This document shows, one piece after another, positions 1-13,600 of a stretch of DNA of 64,000 bases (within the stretch, counting starts at the first letter, position 1; the number at the start of each line of letters is the position of its first letter). Source of the stretch: Syngnathus acus (Eukaryota; Chordata; Actinopteri; Syngnathiformes; Syngnathidae); NCBI RefSeq assembly GCF_901709675.1, contig NC_051097.1, positions 6,116,039 through 6,180,038 on the forward strand. Reading direction: 5' to 3'. The position numbers and the translations under genes are program-made. The notes under the pieces were generated by a model, which saw nothing but the letters and a program-made list of their open reading frames with translations, was not told where the DNA came from and did not search any database.

Positions 1-1076
1 GCCATCTAGGCTATGGCAATACTTTAAAACTTTAGAGTTTCACAAGGTGTTCCATAAGGAGAGGAGGACCAAAATGGCATCGAAAAGTGTCTTGACACTT
101 TCTTACCAGGTGACATATTTCAAAGGTGGCAAAAATGATCCCCAGGGAATTTTGAAACGCTCTACAGCTGGACTGTGAATGACTGAGCTGTCTTTAACCT
201 GCTCGGTGCCCCCTCATTTCCGTCAGGCGGCGATGCTCTTTCAAGTGCAAATTTTCCCAAACCTTGATATGAGACACTCCTGTCGGGCTTCATTGGCACA
301 GACTTTCAACACTTACAACAAATGCATTTATGTATATGGCTAGTATGTTGCCAAGCAAAATAATCACTGGGATTTATCCTAGTACTGGACATTGTGTGTG
401 TGTGTGGGGGGGGGGGGGGGGGGGCAGAGGGCAGGTGGCAAGCTAAGTGGACGTCTGGGCCTCAGGGATGGAAAGGGATAATCCAGTTTTCAATTACATT
501 AACTAACTCCTGCGTCACTTTGATTTATATTTTTCAAAGAAGTGTGTACAATTTGCTTCAATACAAAATATGACGGATTTGCACCAGGGTTTAATTCACA
601 CTTGATGGGTCAATCCATTTATTGTTTTTGCAAGCCATTGAAAAAGTTTTCCTTAATGCGTCTGCTTAATGCTGCTTTTAAACCTAATTGGCGTTTTCCT
701 TCTTTTTACATAATGTATGTCCTAAATTAAATGCATGTCACGTTGGACCAAACTTAATAAACATGACACAAGGACTGCACACATTAATCTTTATTATGGG
801 AAGAGGAAATAATTATTGGCTGGTGTAATGAGCTCTACCGATCTCTAGATGGCGACAGGCGACAGCATTACGCGTGCGGTGGTAGTTCGGCACAAACGAG
901 GAAGGAAGTATTTCGCTTTCAATCGTTTCCTGATTGCCTGGCTGAGATCCTTTGAAATAGAAGCAATAAAAACGGAATTAATCGATTGTAAAAATACAGT
1001 CAAAAATAAAACATTGTAAAAATGTAAAACTCGTGAGTTGGGAATGTTTAATGTGACAGTTTTTCTGTGTGTTTGT
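1..1076. other. Upstream intergenic region, no gene recognised
   Basis: This AT-rich stretch precedes ptpn13. It holds a (GT)n tract running into an uninterrupted run of 19 G at 406-424. A polyadenylation-type hexamer on the minus strand lies near 787-795 (plus-strand ctttatt). A short open frame on the minus strand (845-1114) does not resemble any family I know and its start overlaps a promoter motif, so I do not call it a gene. The 3' end of a neighbouring transcription unit reading leftward cannot be excluded. Confidence 0.5.
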
Positions 1077-1090
1077 GTCGCCATGGTAAC
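1077..1090. promoter_or_regulatory. RFX-type X-box in ptpn13 promoter region
   Basis: The 14-mer GTCGCCATGGTAAC fits the palindromic RFX X-box consensus (GTYRCC followed by RGYAAC). It lies a few hundred bases upstream of the ptpn13 5' exon donor at 1526. A second, partial half-site (gttatggtaac) occurs near 1209-1219. RFX binding is inferred from the motif alone. Confidence 0.5.
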
Positions 1091-1110
1091 ACTTAAACGA
1101 ACCGGGAGGG

Positions 1111-1115
1111 CCAAT
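1111..1115 (+). promoter_or_regulatory. CCAAT box upstream of ptpn13
   Basis: A CCAAT pentamer in the context gggCCAATgg lies 20 bp downstream of the X-box and just before the GC-richer segment that ends in the first donor. Its position is compatible with an NF-Y site in a TATA-less promoter. No TATA box is evident. Confidence 0.4.
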
Positions 1116-1199
1116 GGAAGAACTCGGTAGAAGTGTCTGGTTACTGCCGGTCAGCCCACGCGAACTGGGCGAAAGGAGGGGTTAGTTAGTCCGATCGCT

Positions 1200-1525
1200 T
1201 CCCCCAGCAGTTATGGTAACTTGGACGGCAGTGAGCGAGTGACGCGCGGTGGTTCAACTCCATAACACGCGTCTCGTTGAAAGTTTGTTACCGAGAAGGT
1301 GCCTTTGAGGAACCGGGAGCGCAACTTTTTACGGGATATCCCTATCTGTCTAACCGAGGAGAGCAACCTGTCGCCCGCTTGCCTGCCTGCTCTTTCCCCT
1401 CCCCAAGATGTTGCTTTGTGGATGGGACGGCGTCTCGTCCCGTTCGTCTGCGCACGTCTTCTAGCTCCCCCGGAGAATCAAATTTAACCCCCGGCGTGTC
1501 TCTTTTGTAGCGCTTCTGTTCACCG
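1200..1525 (+). other. ptpn13: Probable 5' non-coding exon of ptpn13
   Basis: A GC-rich segment relative to its surroundings ends in a strong donor (caccg followed by GTAAGT at 1526). The ptpn13 start codon lies in the next exon at 4664, so this would be an untranslated first exon, as expected if the start codon sits in exon 2. The transcription start is a guess (about 1200); only the donor is seen directly. Confidence 0.5.
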
Positions 1526-4500
1526 GTAAGTTTCATTTTCAAGTAATTTTTTTCCCCCCCGAAACGCGACCATCAAACTTTTTTTCCCTTTAAGCGCTTT
1601 GCTAGCTGCTTTCTTGCTAAAGGAGGTACGAGCGCATCTAGTACATTTTAGACTTAAATATTAACAATTTAATTTAAATCGAAACGTGACAGCAAGGTCT
1701 TTTTGGTCAAATAATCAGTAAGGTGGTGTTTGCAAGGAGTGGAACACAAAAACATGAAAATAATTTACTTTATGGCTGCTTTGCTTATTGAGGGGGAAAG
1801 TAAGGATGGAAAATTAAATGGAAAAATTCCGACAATTACAATCTGCGGCTTTTTGGGGAAGAACGAGGTTTCCAAATATTCTCTTCCTCCATCATTAGCA
1901 TTCAATTGGTGCAATTGCCCAGGTCAAAGTTCACGAGTGTTTGGAATAGTTGTCCAGAGTAAGGGATGCAATTGATGGACGTTCCTGACTTGAGTGCTCA
2001 AACGTGAAGGTTGGATATTTGGGGGGGATTTTTGGATAAATAAATTTGAAAGAAACCAATGTGATCTGATCTTTATCTGCATTTGCATCTGCAGAAACCT
2101 GGTATCAGATTTTTATCCTCATTTAAAAAGATTCAGATCCAAAGATATCATATTGCACATTTTTTCCCCTCATTCATGTTTTCATTTGTCATTCTCTTCA
2201 TTTGTCTTTATTTTTCCTATTGCCATTTCACATATATCATTTGTACTACTTGAAAGCAAAGAGTGTATTTGTGTCACTGGAACCACGCTGTGCCAATCCG
2301 ATCTAAAGAAATGTGTATAAGCAGGTAGGCTGTCATGAATGTGAACCAGCTTGTGGGCTTTCCTATTTTATTTCTGAGTCACCACTTCTTGCTTCTTGCC
2401 CCCCTTAAATTCCCGCTACTGTTTTCTCCACAAGAGCCCTGACCTCGCAAGACACAGCTGTGATTACTCTTAGCGACAGAAAGTGAAGTGTAGAAAGGAC
2501 TGCTTTATCCACCATTCTTGAAATCCCCTCACATGTTTATGAAAACAGTCCTTGCATCATCTTTTGGAAGCCTGCGTCGTCATCGTGTGTTCCGCATCCG
2601 AAGTTCCGCTACATTTTGTTCCAAAGTCACTCTCGGAAAAGCGGCTCACTCTAAGTTTGTTCTTGTTTTCCTGGCTCGAATCGCTTTCAGGAAGAGTTTC
2701 ACCTCAGCAAATGTCTTTGCCAGCCAAGACCACACTTCTGACATTTGAAGGATATGAACACATTTCCGTTCCAGTCTGATGCGTTAAGAATCGTTCTTTG
2801 CGGAATTTGGTGTTGCTTTCTGGTAACGTTACAAATGAACAACAGAAAAATTTTCTTTTAGTTACTTAAAGTGAAATATTTGGTTTTGTGATCCTTGTCA
2901 CAGGCTGGAAGGTGGGAGGAAAGGAAAAGCTTTATGGGGTAAAAGGCCCTATCACGTTTCCAGGATTAGTTTCTTTGAAATCCTTGTGACCGTGGTCAAG
3001 CATCTGAAAGCAGTGGACTCGAGACTAGTTCATAAACAATCTGATAATAATAATGCCATTTTTGGACTCTATTTCGAAAACTGCTTGGCTGCCTTAATTT
3101 CCAATTAGTCAATTGAGACATATTGGACTAGTTGGCTGCAACATGAATAGACGCTCTTAATTTAGTCGCAACTTTTCCGAGGGATGAAAGACGTAATTGT
3201 CTAATGTGTTTTCTTGTTTGCCCCCATCTAGAAAATGCAATTAAATGCCAAGTATGTACAAGAACATAGCAATAGAGAGCAAAAGTTGGCACCAAAAAAA
3301 GCATAGGCGAAATCCCCAAAGTGGGTCAGCAGACTGATTAGAGGTTGGGATAACTATGAAACAGCCTCCCTTTCTCTGAATCCTGCTTGGGAGAAAAAAA
3401 AGAGTTAATGAGTATGGCCGCAATAGGCCTGCCATGTTTATGCAGGAATGCAGGTTATCCATTCTCTTGCGCAAGCCAGAAGAGAAAGCCAGCGAGAGGC
3501 GAGCGGGTTCCTCACCGTCTCACTCATTAGCCGTGAGAATGGCAAGCGCTGTTGTGAAGACTTGATTGTTTGGCAGCTCTTGTTGTTTCAACACGGTGGA
3601 ATGTTTTTATCCGCAGCCGGGCCGCAGTGCAGGCCGGCTCGACTCTCATTGGACCGCGGCCCTGCTCATGATTGAAGGGGGGCTTTGGAAACAGGCGCCC
3701 TAAATAGCATCGGGCCTTCATTACCACTGGGTTAATGCTACGTTTTCTTTACCCTCGTAAAAGTTAGAGCTGGACTAGTCTTACGGTAGGTAAGCTGGTA
3801 AGGCTCGTAAAAATGTTTCGCATACCGGGCAACGCGCAATATTTTGAGGGTGACAATTAGTTTGCGCAACAGTGTATGACTATACGTCAAGAACTTACCG
3901 TAAAGCATGATGTTCATAAAGTTGTAGAATTTGATAAAAAGCCCTGAGGACATTTGTTTGATACCTGCCAGTCGGAGTCAAAGCTTGTTTGGGCACGCAC
4001 ACTTGAAGGTATTGTTGTAAGCCAATGATCCTAACTGCTTGATTACATTGACTGCTTGATTTGTTTATTGCTTGTAAGTCACCAGAGATTTTTGAAATCA
4101 CCGTCAGAATTATGTTTAAGGACACATAAAGACAGTTCTGATTAAAATTTGTTGTTGGACAGTATTACTTTTGTCGTTATTATCAAAGTAGTTTGATTCA
4201 TTTTATAATCTATGACTTATTGATTAAGTGGTTCACTTCTGGACTTTATTTTTTTTTTTCTGAAGTCTCGCAATTTTCTGATTCAAGATTTCCTGGAGTC
4301 TGGTGAGATTTGTTGAGGTCTCCCAAGGTTTGCTGAGATTTTCGAAGGCCTTCAGAGGCTTGCTGATGTCTTGGGAGATTGTGTGGATTCCATGGTGATT
4401 TGTTAAAGCAATATTATCCGTGTCTGGCGTGACATTATGTGCGATTGTGGTTTAATCTGTGACTTTAGAGGCGTCCATTTTTTTTTTTTTTATATCTTAA

Positions 4501-4658
4501 TGATCTAACATCTGCTTGCGGTCATTCTATTTCCAGCACTTTTAATAAGACTGCCACTGGCACAATAGCAATTGCTTCATTTCTTCCTTCCGTACTATAC
4601 CACAAAGCTGAAGGGGGGGAAAAAATAAAATAACCATGCTGTTTTTTTACTGCGATAG
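1526..4658 (+). other. ptpn13 intron 1
   Basis: A 3.1 kb intron between the non-coding exon and the start-codon exon. No coding exon was found. The segment 3430-3730 is more GC-rich than the rest and could be a regulatory element, but nothing specific identifies it. A Leu/Gly-poor low-complexity T-rich tract lies at 4247-4260. Confidence 0.5.
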
Positions 4659-4663
4659 GGAAG

Positions 4664-7600
4664 ATGCACGTGTCCCTGGCAGAAGCCTTGGAGGTCCGAG
4701 GAGGTCCGCTCCAGGAGGAGGAGGTCTGGGCGGTGCTGAGCCAGAGCGCTGAAAGCCTCCAGGAGCTTTTTCACAAAGGTATGAACGTTGTAAATTCAAG
4801 GAGGAGAGACCTTTTTTTTTTTATTGCATATCTCAATCTTCATACTCTAACTTCCATTGAGCCGCAGTTCTAACCTCTCTATTTGTTGAGTTCCCTGCGG
4901 TCCATAAAACTGTCGACCGCACAATTTTTGGCTTCATTCTCTTATCTGGCTTGAGTCGTATTTTCCATTTTTCGCTGTTCTCTACCTGCTTCGTTTGCGC
5001 TCGTCGAAAAAAAAAACGTCGCATGCTCGTCGGGATAATTACAGATTGCCAAGAATAAGCTAAAAGTGCAACCCTCCCTATGGAGCCTGTTAGTCACACT
5101 TATTTTCGCCATAAATATTGTAATTACACTACTGTGAAAACTTGCAATCCGGTCTTGGTTGACCTCCAAGTATTCTCACGTTAAACAGATTTGTAATTTA
5201 ATTACAATTTACCCATTCAAGCACAAACATTTATCAAATTGCTTCCATTATACTAAGACATAAATTTAATAGGACAGCTAGTAAACTAAAATGGATGCTG
5301 CCCGACAGGATTGGACCAAAACAATTTTTTAGTCCGCAGACTGTGCAGGATATGAGTCAGCGGGCACCACAGGGCTCTCCTCTCTCTGTTGATGTTTAAA
5401 AAAAAAAAGAAAAAGAAATCTCAAGGTGGTGCTGCCCGGTATGAAACTCTGCCGCACCTGATTATGTTGGCACACTTGGCCTGGTTTTGATGAGTCTGCA
5501 AAGATTCAGTTTGATCAGCGTCTGCCCTTAACCAGCCTGACTTTCTTTCCCCTCCGGATTTTCAGTATAATACAGCACAGTACTCAGCTGGCTGCTTTCC
5601 GCTGAGTACCGTGTAGTTTTTGCTCGTTTTATCAGCAAGGCCTGTTTTACGCTGAGGTAGTGTTTTTACGTCAAGAGGACCGTGCTCACATTTTTGACTT
5701 CCGCGATAACGTTGTGGTTGTTTGAAGGACCGGATTGCCCTTCAGGGATGCAATTTAAAATTACTATTGGAATTAATGTTAATAAATATGTTCATTCATT
5801 ATTTAAGTGTAAATGAAAATTCATAACTAAAGGAAATTAAAAAATCAGATCAGAAGTGTTACAAAAGATTAAGGAATCAGGGAATTGATGTATGAAATAA
5901 TCCCTTTAATCATTTTACACGCAATTTTTTTTTATTTAGTTTTTAAACAGTCTTAATCTGTAAAACCTTAAGGTTCTATAAAAAAATCTGTTATCTGTCC
6001 ATCCATTTCCTAAACTACTTAACAGCTGACTTTGGGTGAGGGCGGGCTACACCCTGGATTGATGTAGACTCAAAAAAAAAAAAAATCACTGTCATCCACA
6101 TTTTAGTGTTTTCAGTTAACCTAAAAAACATGTTTTTGGAATGTGAGAGGAAAACAGTACCTTGAGCGAACTTGAAGAACAGGGAATGTGCTATTCTCTG
6201 TTACAGTAATATAGCTAAAATAGTACAACGCATTTGAAACGCCAATTTAATTCATTCACTACCATTGACGAAAATAGACGTCAAGCATCCTTTTGTACTG
6301 GGCTGGCAGTGAATAAGATAAAATACCAGTGCATGATTTATACTAGCTAGAAAAGCCGGTACTTTGATGAAATGCAATTTTGCTACTCGGGGCATTTTGC
6401 TTTGTGAGAGCAGATGCGTCGCATATATTGACATCATTAGATTGTCTACCTACTGTTTTCGCACAATGCGCTGATTGTCCCGTTTTACTGCCACTTGGAG
6501 TCAACAGAAACTGATGCTCACTCAAGCGGACGTGCGCTGTATGTGCACTTGGATCCAAGAATAGGTCTTCAACAATCAGTTATGAAAAAACAAGCTACTT
6601 ATATAGTGACATAAATAACATAGCACATTCAGCTCCCTAATTAGATTGTATTAATTTTTTTATTTGAGTATTATTGGTATTAATGTGTTAGTTAATTCCG
6701 AGGTCGGTTTCCGTTTGTGCATGACTCACCTTGTTGAACAATGGCCGCTATTTCTATTTCCTTGTATGTAAACCACAGCACTGTTACAATGTTTATACAA
6801 AAAGGATTTTCTTGTCCTAGTCGACCTTAATCTGTTTTGTGCTGGTAGTTGAACTTTATGTGACCATTTGTGATGCTCCTGTGTGCTTTCATTTTTGGGG
6901 TGTGTTATGTTTTTGCCGTTTCGTTGCACAACTTTGTGTTCAGCGCTTGGACAGGACCTTCTGTCAAACGACATGACAACATTGAAACATTTAGTACGAG
7001 ATAAAACTGCTTGTCAGATTGGCCTCTTATCACAATGACAGAGTGCATTGTTTTAGGACAAGCTGCAGTCTTTCTTTTTTTCTTTTTCTTCTTCCACCCG
7101 AAAGAACGATCGCTCTAGTTCTGAACAGGAAACATCTATTTACATAGCAAATTCCAGCTTTTGGAAAGAAAATGTTTTAAGTTCATACTGCGCCTCTCCT
7201 GGGTTTTTGTATCACTTGGAAGAAAAGAATTTTACAGCGCTGCTCAAACATTCCTTTGTATATTTTTAAAGCGCGCTCTGACCGTGGCGGCGCTGGCTGC
7301 GGCTCGGTCGGAAAAAGTATATTTCTCCCAAAGGCCGTTCCTCTGCGCCTCTGTGCTGCAACAGCTATTTTCTTGTTTGTTTACTTCCACCATCTTGAAT
7401 TTACTCAGCAGTCTCATCCAGGCTACAAATGTTTGAGATTGAATGCGACAATCTCTGTTGTAGTGATTTACGTTATTGTTACAACAGCTTGGAATTGACC
7501 TAATTGGATGCTTCCTGATCTTATCTCCCAATTGTCTGCCCCGCCTCTCCCCTCCCTCCTCAGACCCTTCCGCGATGGGCTTCATCATCTCCCCGTGGTC

Positions 7601-10600
7601 TCTCCTGCTCATGCCTTCAGGCAACATCTCCTTCACAGACGAGTACGTCACTCAACAGGACCTGAGAGCCTTCACCGCCCCCGAAGTCCTGGAGGGAAGC
7701 ACCCTGACTTCTGTCTCTGACATAGAAAAGGTACGAAAACATTTGCTTTGAAATTCTTTGGGGTTTAGGATTCCAGCCGTCATGTCAGAAGCCCGAGCAA
7801 ACACTGTGAGTGAGTGTTTGGCATGTGCCACCACAGATGGTTATATTTCAAAAGTTTTACTACTTAACCACTAAAGTTTTTTATTATTATTTTTTTATGA
7901 AGCTTCTTTGGTGAAATTCCCTCAAAGCACCTTCACGTTTAATGACGCATAACACAAGTGGATATAGTTTCAATCCTAAAAGGCTGAACGAGGAAGTTCA
8001 TTGACCTCAGACTTCTTAGAAGAGACTTAGCCTTGATGGGTTGGGGCGAGGGGGCGGGGCTATGCCTGGCCAAATTATTTTAACATCTTTATTTAATTTT
8101 TCAAAAAGGTTATTAGCAATATTTGATAATATATTTGTAATGATTTAATTTTTCAAAAATATTATCAATATTTGATGATATATTTGTAATGATTCTGTTG
8201 ATTCTTCTTCCTTCGTTGATTGTTTTGGGTAAACACTACCATCTTACTGCCCTGCGAGGTCCTGAGTTGCGGGGCTAGTTTATTTTGAGCACACAATTTA
8301 CAAATCTGTTTCCTTGGCCGATAAGACTTGGCCAATTTTGTGCATTTGTAACAGTTGAATGCAATGTTTTGTTTTTTAAACCACACCCCCCTCTGTTAGA
8401 GTGTTTGCCTCCAGTAGACGAGCTGAAAGCTTGTATAACTGCATTCCCCTCTCCGGCACGGTCCCGCAGACCTCAACACACTTTTTCGCTGAGTCAGTTT
8501 TCCACCACTGGTCCGTCTCTGCTCGACCCTGAAGGTTTTTCTTTTTTTTTTTTTTTCAGGGCTTGAAACTCTAATCCACACTCATTATCACTTGCAGTGA
8601 GCTCCAGGTTTTTCTCTCAACGCACCTTTCGTGTTGCTGTTTTTATTAGATGTCAACATTTTCAAAAAGTGTGCCCCGGCCTTGAAAAGTTATGTTGCAT
8701 TTCTTGGCCGTCACAAAGTTATTCTTTCTCCTACCAAGACTAACATTGAGGGGAAGTAAATTTTCTTCCCAGCGCCGAGTAACAGGAGAAAGAAAGTGAG
8801 GGGAAAAATGTCCTCCATTTCCGTTTTGAGACTCGTGCATTTCCAAAATAGCAAGAATTTGACACCTCTTGTGTGACCTCATGTTTTTTGTGGTGTTTTG
8901 TTGTTCTTGTTACAAATACAACTCTTCTCTTGCGCAGATGCACATGTACTCTTTGGGGATGACCCTATATTGGGGAGCCGACTATGAGATACCCCAAAGC
9001 CAGGTGAATTGCGGCCGCTTGACGACACACTACCGCTTCCTCCTCAGCTTGTGTCGTAACTTTTGACTTTTTGTCTCCATCCAGCCCATGAAGTTGGGGG
9101 AACACCTGAACAGCCTCCTCCTCAACATGTGCGACGATGTCACAGTGAGCCGAATGTCACTGCGCACGGTGCTGGACATCTGCAGCAAACATATTCGAAA
9201 CTCCACCTGTGACCCTCCGTTTTCGTATGTTCGGAAGCTGGTCCGCTTGGTACTCGGGAGCCTTTCCCAGGTATGTTCTTTGTCAAAGCAGCTGCGACCA
9301 TGCGGTCCATCATGATATTAAGAATATATCATTTAGAGAATTTCAGAACGCTTGAAAAAAAAATTTATTTCAATAATCTCTGATTTACCGTATTTTCCGC
9401 CCTAAAAGGCGCACCTAAAAACCTAAAATTTTCTCAAAAGCCGACAGTGCGCCTTATAGGCCAGTGCGCCTTATATATGGATCAACTGATGAATTTGTTG
9501 ATCCATACTGGTTGTACACCGTGCTCTGCCAAAATGTTTCAGTACGTTTTAGTACGACTAGTAAATTACAAGGTCGCATCGCTTCCCAGCATTACGGCAA
9601 CTGTAGTCAGGGGGCGTCACCGAATAGCTGTTGTACCCGCGAGGCTATTTCATGTCAAAATAGGCTGCTCTGTTAATGTTTCGAGTAAATCTACGGATCG
9701 ATATGGAAGGGAAACATAGGTAAGTAGTACCAATGCGTTAGATCGAACTTTAGTCAGTTCCGATCATTTTATAGGAGATTGTTTGAGAAACGCGATTGTT
9801 TACACTTTGCTGAGGCTCATGGGAGATTGCGAGCTGAGGCTCGTGAGACTTTGCGGATGGCTAATGCTATTGCGATAGCTGCTATACGTACCAGGCTATT
9901 TCATGTCAAAATAGGCTGCTCTGTTAATGTTTCGAGTAAATCTACGGATCGATATGGAAGGGAAACATAGGTAAGTAGTACCAATGCGTTAGATCGAACT
10001 TTAGTCAGTTCCGATCATTTTATAGGAGATCGTTTGAGAAACGCGATTGTTTACAGAGGGCTCGTTGGTTATTGGCTAGTGGATGCATACCGCAACCCTA
10101 GTCAACCTCAGTTTGATGCAGTATAGCTTCTATTTTATGCGCCTTATAATCCGGTGCGCCTTATATATGGACAAAGTTTTAAAATGGGCCGTTCATTGAA
10201 GGTGCGCCTTATAACCCGGTGCGCCTTTTAGGGCGGAAAATACGGTAATTGGAATCAGATCCACAATTGAAGACGTAGCAGGAGATGTTAGCTTTCTCTC
10301 TTTGGAGGCTTGCTCACAAAAATTTCAACTTCCGTGTTTACAATAACTTAGCGTTAACAGAAAGCGAAAGCTATTGTGGAATCCTGTGTAAGAATTTAGT
10401 TTCACTATTTTACAGCTATTTTTAGCATGTAGCTACCTTGTCAGGTTTACTTCCGTATTACTTTTATTGATGAGACAATTTCTCGCTGGGATAACGTGTG
10501 TTTTACATAGCTGAAAACCAGCCAACAAACTCCGCAGCGCAAAGCCTGATCTGCATTTATCAACATGAATCATACTGTCATGAAATTACCTTGCCCACAT

Positions 10601-13600
10601 GTTTACAAAAAACCTCAAAAGAAATTAGTTGGAGGAGTTTGTAGCTAATATTAGCATGTAGCTAACACTTATTCCATCGCCTCCTTCAATGATGTCATGA
10701 TTGAATTTTGTGGTCTGAAGTAAAGATTAAAAAAATGAATAATACATTTGTGTTTTTGTCCTCTTTGCCTCAGCTGGACGGTCTTCTAACTGACAGAGAG
10801 TCTCTGCCTGAGCGGAGTAAGGAAATTCGGGAGAGGCTGAGGGGGAAAGGCTTGCCTTCAGGTAACGTCAACATAGAAAAAAAAAAAAAAAAAAAAGAGG
10901 CTCGACAATCCATTTATAACCCAAACCTACTCTATGGACAAATCACGGTTGAATTGCGCTTTTGCCAGTTGCATCCTCACATCCAAGTTTTCGAGGGCCG
11001 TTCAGGATCAGGCTTCGATTTCGGAAAGTATGACCAAATCCTCCCGGTGGTTTTCTGAGAACATGTTTCCAGACCCACAGAAAAGGGAGAGGGAGCGTGC
11101 AAACATGGCCGCCGTCCCGATTATGTAAGCGTGGCATGGCATTGATTAGAGATGCATATTTTGAAGAGCCCCGAAGCCGCTGCTGTTGCTCTGCTGTTTG
11201 TGTCCATGTTTTGTTTCTGTGAATGAACAGTGGGCAGCCACAGGGGAAAGAATCTCATTTAGATTTTGAGTGTTTTGCTTCTCAGGCAGCAACTTCCACT
11301 TCTATGTATGAATGGCTGTTTTCGATTGACTTTAAGAATGAATTCGATTCTGTTTTGGGGCTTTTCTACTCTTCTATGTTCTTGGGAAGACCACACTTTC
11401 TAACGGCAAGTTCGAGAAATCCTGCTCAACAACATACTTGTTACTGCTTAGCTTTTCAAGATGCTTCAGGAACTGGAACAGAGAGTTATGTAATTACTGT
11501 AAAACGTAATTACCCCAATTAGACCTTATCCCTTAGGCCCATGCAGACTCTGTTACTAACCAAAACAGCAGCTCTTATCAAAGCATTTAAACCGTCTCTG
11601 CAGTGTAATCCATTGTGTAAAAGCATGGCTTGAAATCATTTTTTATTTCGCAATTTTGAGAATAAACGACTACATTTGAAAAGCTAATTGTAATATTGAT
11701 GAGCAATTTTTTATCTTATCTAGAAACGTCAGTGGCGAACCAAAACAGCAACACTACAAAGTGTGGAGTCTTGAATGAGGTCTCACTCACATTTTTCCAT
11801 CCGTGGTACACCCAAAATAAAAACATGACAAACGGGAAAGAAAAAGCTTGTTTGAAGAGTTAATCTTTTGAATGCTCACTGAGCTAAAATCTCTCACTTG
11901 TTTTTAGCGAAAGTAAAGCCAGCTTTTCAGCGCATTCGACTGTGGAGGTTCCACCCTAACCCTATTTCTCGGTTTTAATATCTGTGAAACTGAGTATTTT
12001 GAGAACTTGTTTGATTTCTAAGTGAATCTTTTCTTTTGATGTCCTTCTAGGAAGGAGTGCAGCCCCCAGGGTGTTGGAGCGCTACCGGGCCAGGTCTCAG
12101 GAGCAGAGCTCTCTGAACCGGGGTCTCAGTCGCTCCATGGGATCCCTGTCGGTGCACGACAACATGAGGGGGGCTGAAGGGGCTGCCCTCCAGTACCCCC
12201 ACTGTGACTATCACCCTGACTCGGATTGTCCCGGCGAACTGTGCTCCGCGCTCGTCTCACTCCAGCACCAGCACGCCTACCCCTACCTGCACCCCCTTCA
12301 CCCCCAGCAAAAAGGCCGACCTGTGGAGCTGGACCGCAGGTCTTTACCCTTTCACCCTACAGACCTGAGGGCAGTTCAAACCAGGAAGTCCTGGGCGTCC
12401 TCCGTGGACTTGGCCTGCATCGACCCCGAGGCCCTTCGTTTCGGAGCTCTGGAGGACGCACGGCGAGGCAGCAACGCGTTAAGCACGCAAACAGTCGGCA
12501 GGACCAAATCGCCGTTCAACCCATCCAGAGAAAGGGACTCTCGCTGTTTTGATCTTGGCGCTTTAAAAAAACGGAATGCCCATCACCTCTCTACCCCGTC
12601 AGTCAGCTCAGGCCTGCCCGGTACCTATGACCTCATCAAGGAGCGACAGAGGAAGCTGCAAATACTGCGACAAGCCGTTGATGGTGAGTCCATCAAGTTG
12701 ATCTTCAGTCTTTCACTACGATAACACTAATTGCTCATAAATAAAGTCGAACCCCCTCAAGTCAAACATAATCAATCAAGCAATGCTTGTTGAGTCCCAG
12801 ACTTGAACTACCCTGAAGCTGGTTCAATTTAGCAGCATGAAATTTGGTAGGCAAGTCTATCATAACTAGACTCGCAACTAATTCCCAGGAACTCATTTCC
12901 GAAAGCACACAGGAAGTCGGGCGTTTTGTTTTGAAGCTGCCATTTTCATTGGTCTATATTTAGTACGCAGTGCCAAACATGTCATACGTTTACACTCTGA
13001 GCTTTAAAATCAGGTCTTTCCTGATGTTGTTTAATATTGGATCATGACGCATACAACAGGCCCTAACAATGCACAGTTTTTGTCATCGTAATCCACCGAC
13101 GCACCTATCATAGTCACACCACGAAACGTTGCTCAACCGGAAAACAAAAAAAAATGCTGTTTCATCGAGAGAAATCTTGCAGGTTAATAATGTGACTCAA
13201 GTCTCATCACGTCATGTTGCGTTTTACTTGAAAGGATTACGCCATCCGGCATACAGGATGTTACTTACTGGTATTGCGCAAGAGCAAAACTATGCCTGGT
13301 TCCTTAAGAGTGCAATTTGGTCAATATTCTTGTCATAGAACTGATGAAGAGTCCTCATTAAAACAACCATGCAGACTGGCCCATATTTCGCTTTCACCAG
13401 GCCATAAAAGAAGAGACTGCGTGGCAGCACCAATGGGGAGGTGAAAATTACACCAGAAGGGGACGTCCATCTTTAACTGCCGCACGCTCATTTTTTATTT
13501 TTTGTAAATTTAAGTTGCCTTTGTGTGAGTCACTCGCACGGAGCTGTCCAAGTTGCTCCTTCTAATTACAGGCTTGCTTAATTCTAGGCTACCACTCTGT

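Larger units (their letters stand above)
4779..7563 (+). other. ptpn13 intron with dispersed repeats
   Basis: A 2.8 kb intron, AT-rich. It holds a degraded SINE/LINE-tail repeat at 5995-6170 and a short foldback repeat at 6251-6317. No coding exon was found between 4779 and 7563. Confidence 0.6.
4664..9270 (+). other. ptpn13: KIND domain exons of ptpn13
   Basis: The first four coding exons (residues about 1-178) encode the kinase non-catalytic C-lobe domain. Recognisable stretches are [12 protein letters not shown] at 8947 onward, [15 protein letters not shown] at 7577 onward and the final helix before [15 protein letters not shown] in the next exon. KIND is a protein-interaction fold without kinase activity. 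The 7564 exon joins to give HKDPSAMG, a few residues shorter than in mammals at this junction. Confidence 0.9.

Noticed and set aside
845-1114. Minus-strand 89-residue frame beginning near the ptpn13 promoter
   Set aside because: No resemblance to a known family, AT-rich codon use, and its second Met lies inside an X-box palindrome. A minus-strand AATAAA-like signal near 790 is suggestive but not enough.
7244-7651. Minus-strand 135-residue frame over the ptpn13 KIND exon
   Set aside because: Antisense shadow; the plus strand encodes the conserved KIND sequence with correct splice sites.
9447-9970. Two short frames sharing the same C-terminus, looking like a duplicated gene
   Set aside because: They lie within a TIR element and arise from its internal 251-bp-period duplication.
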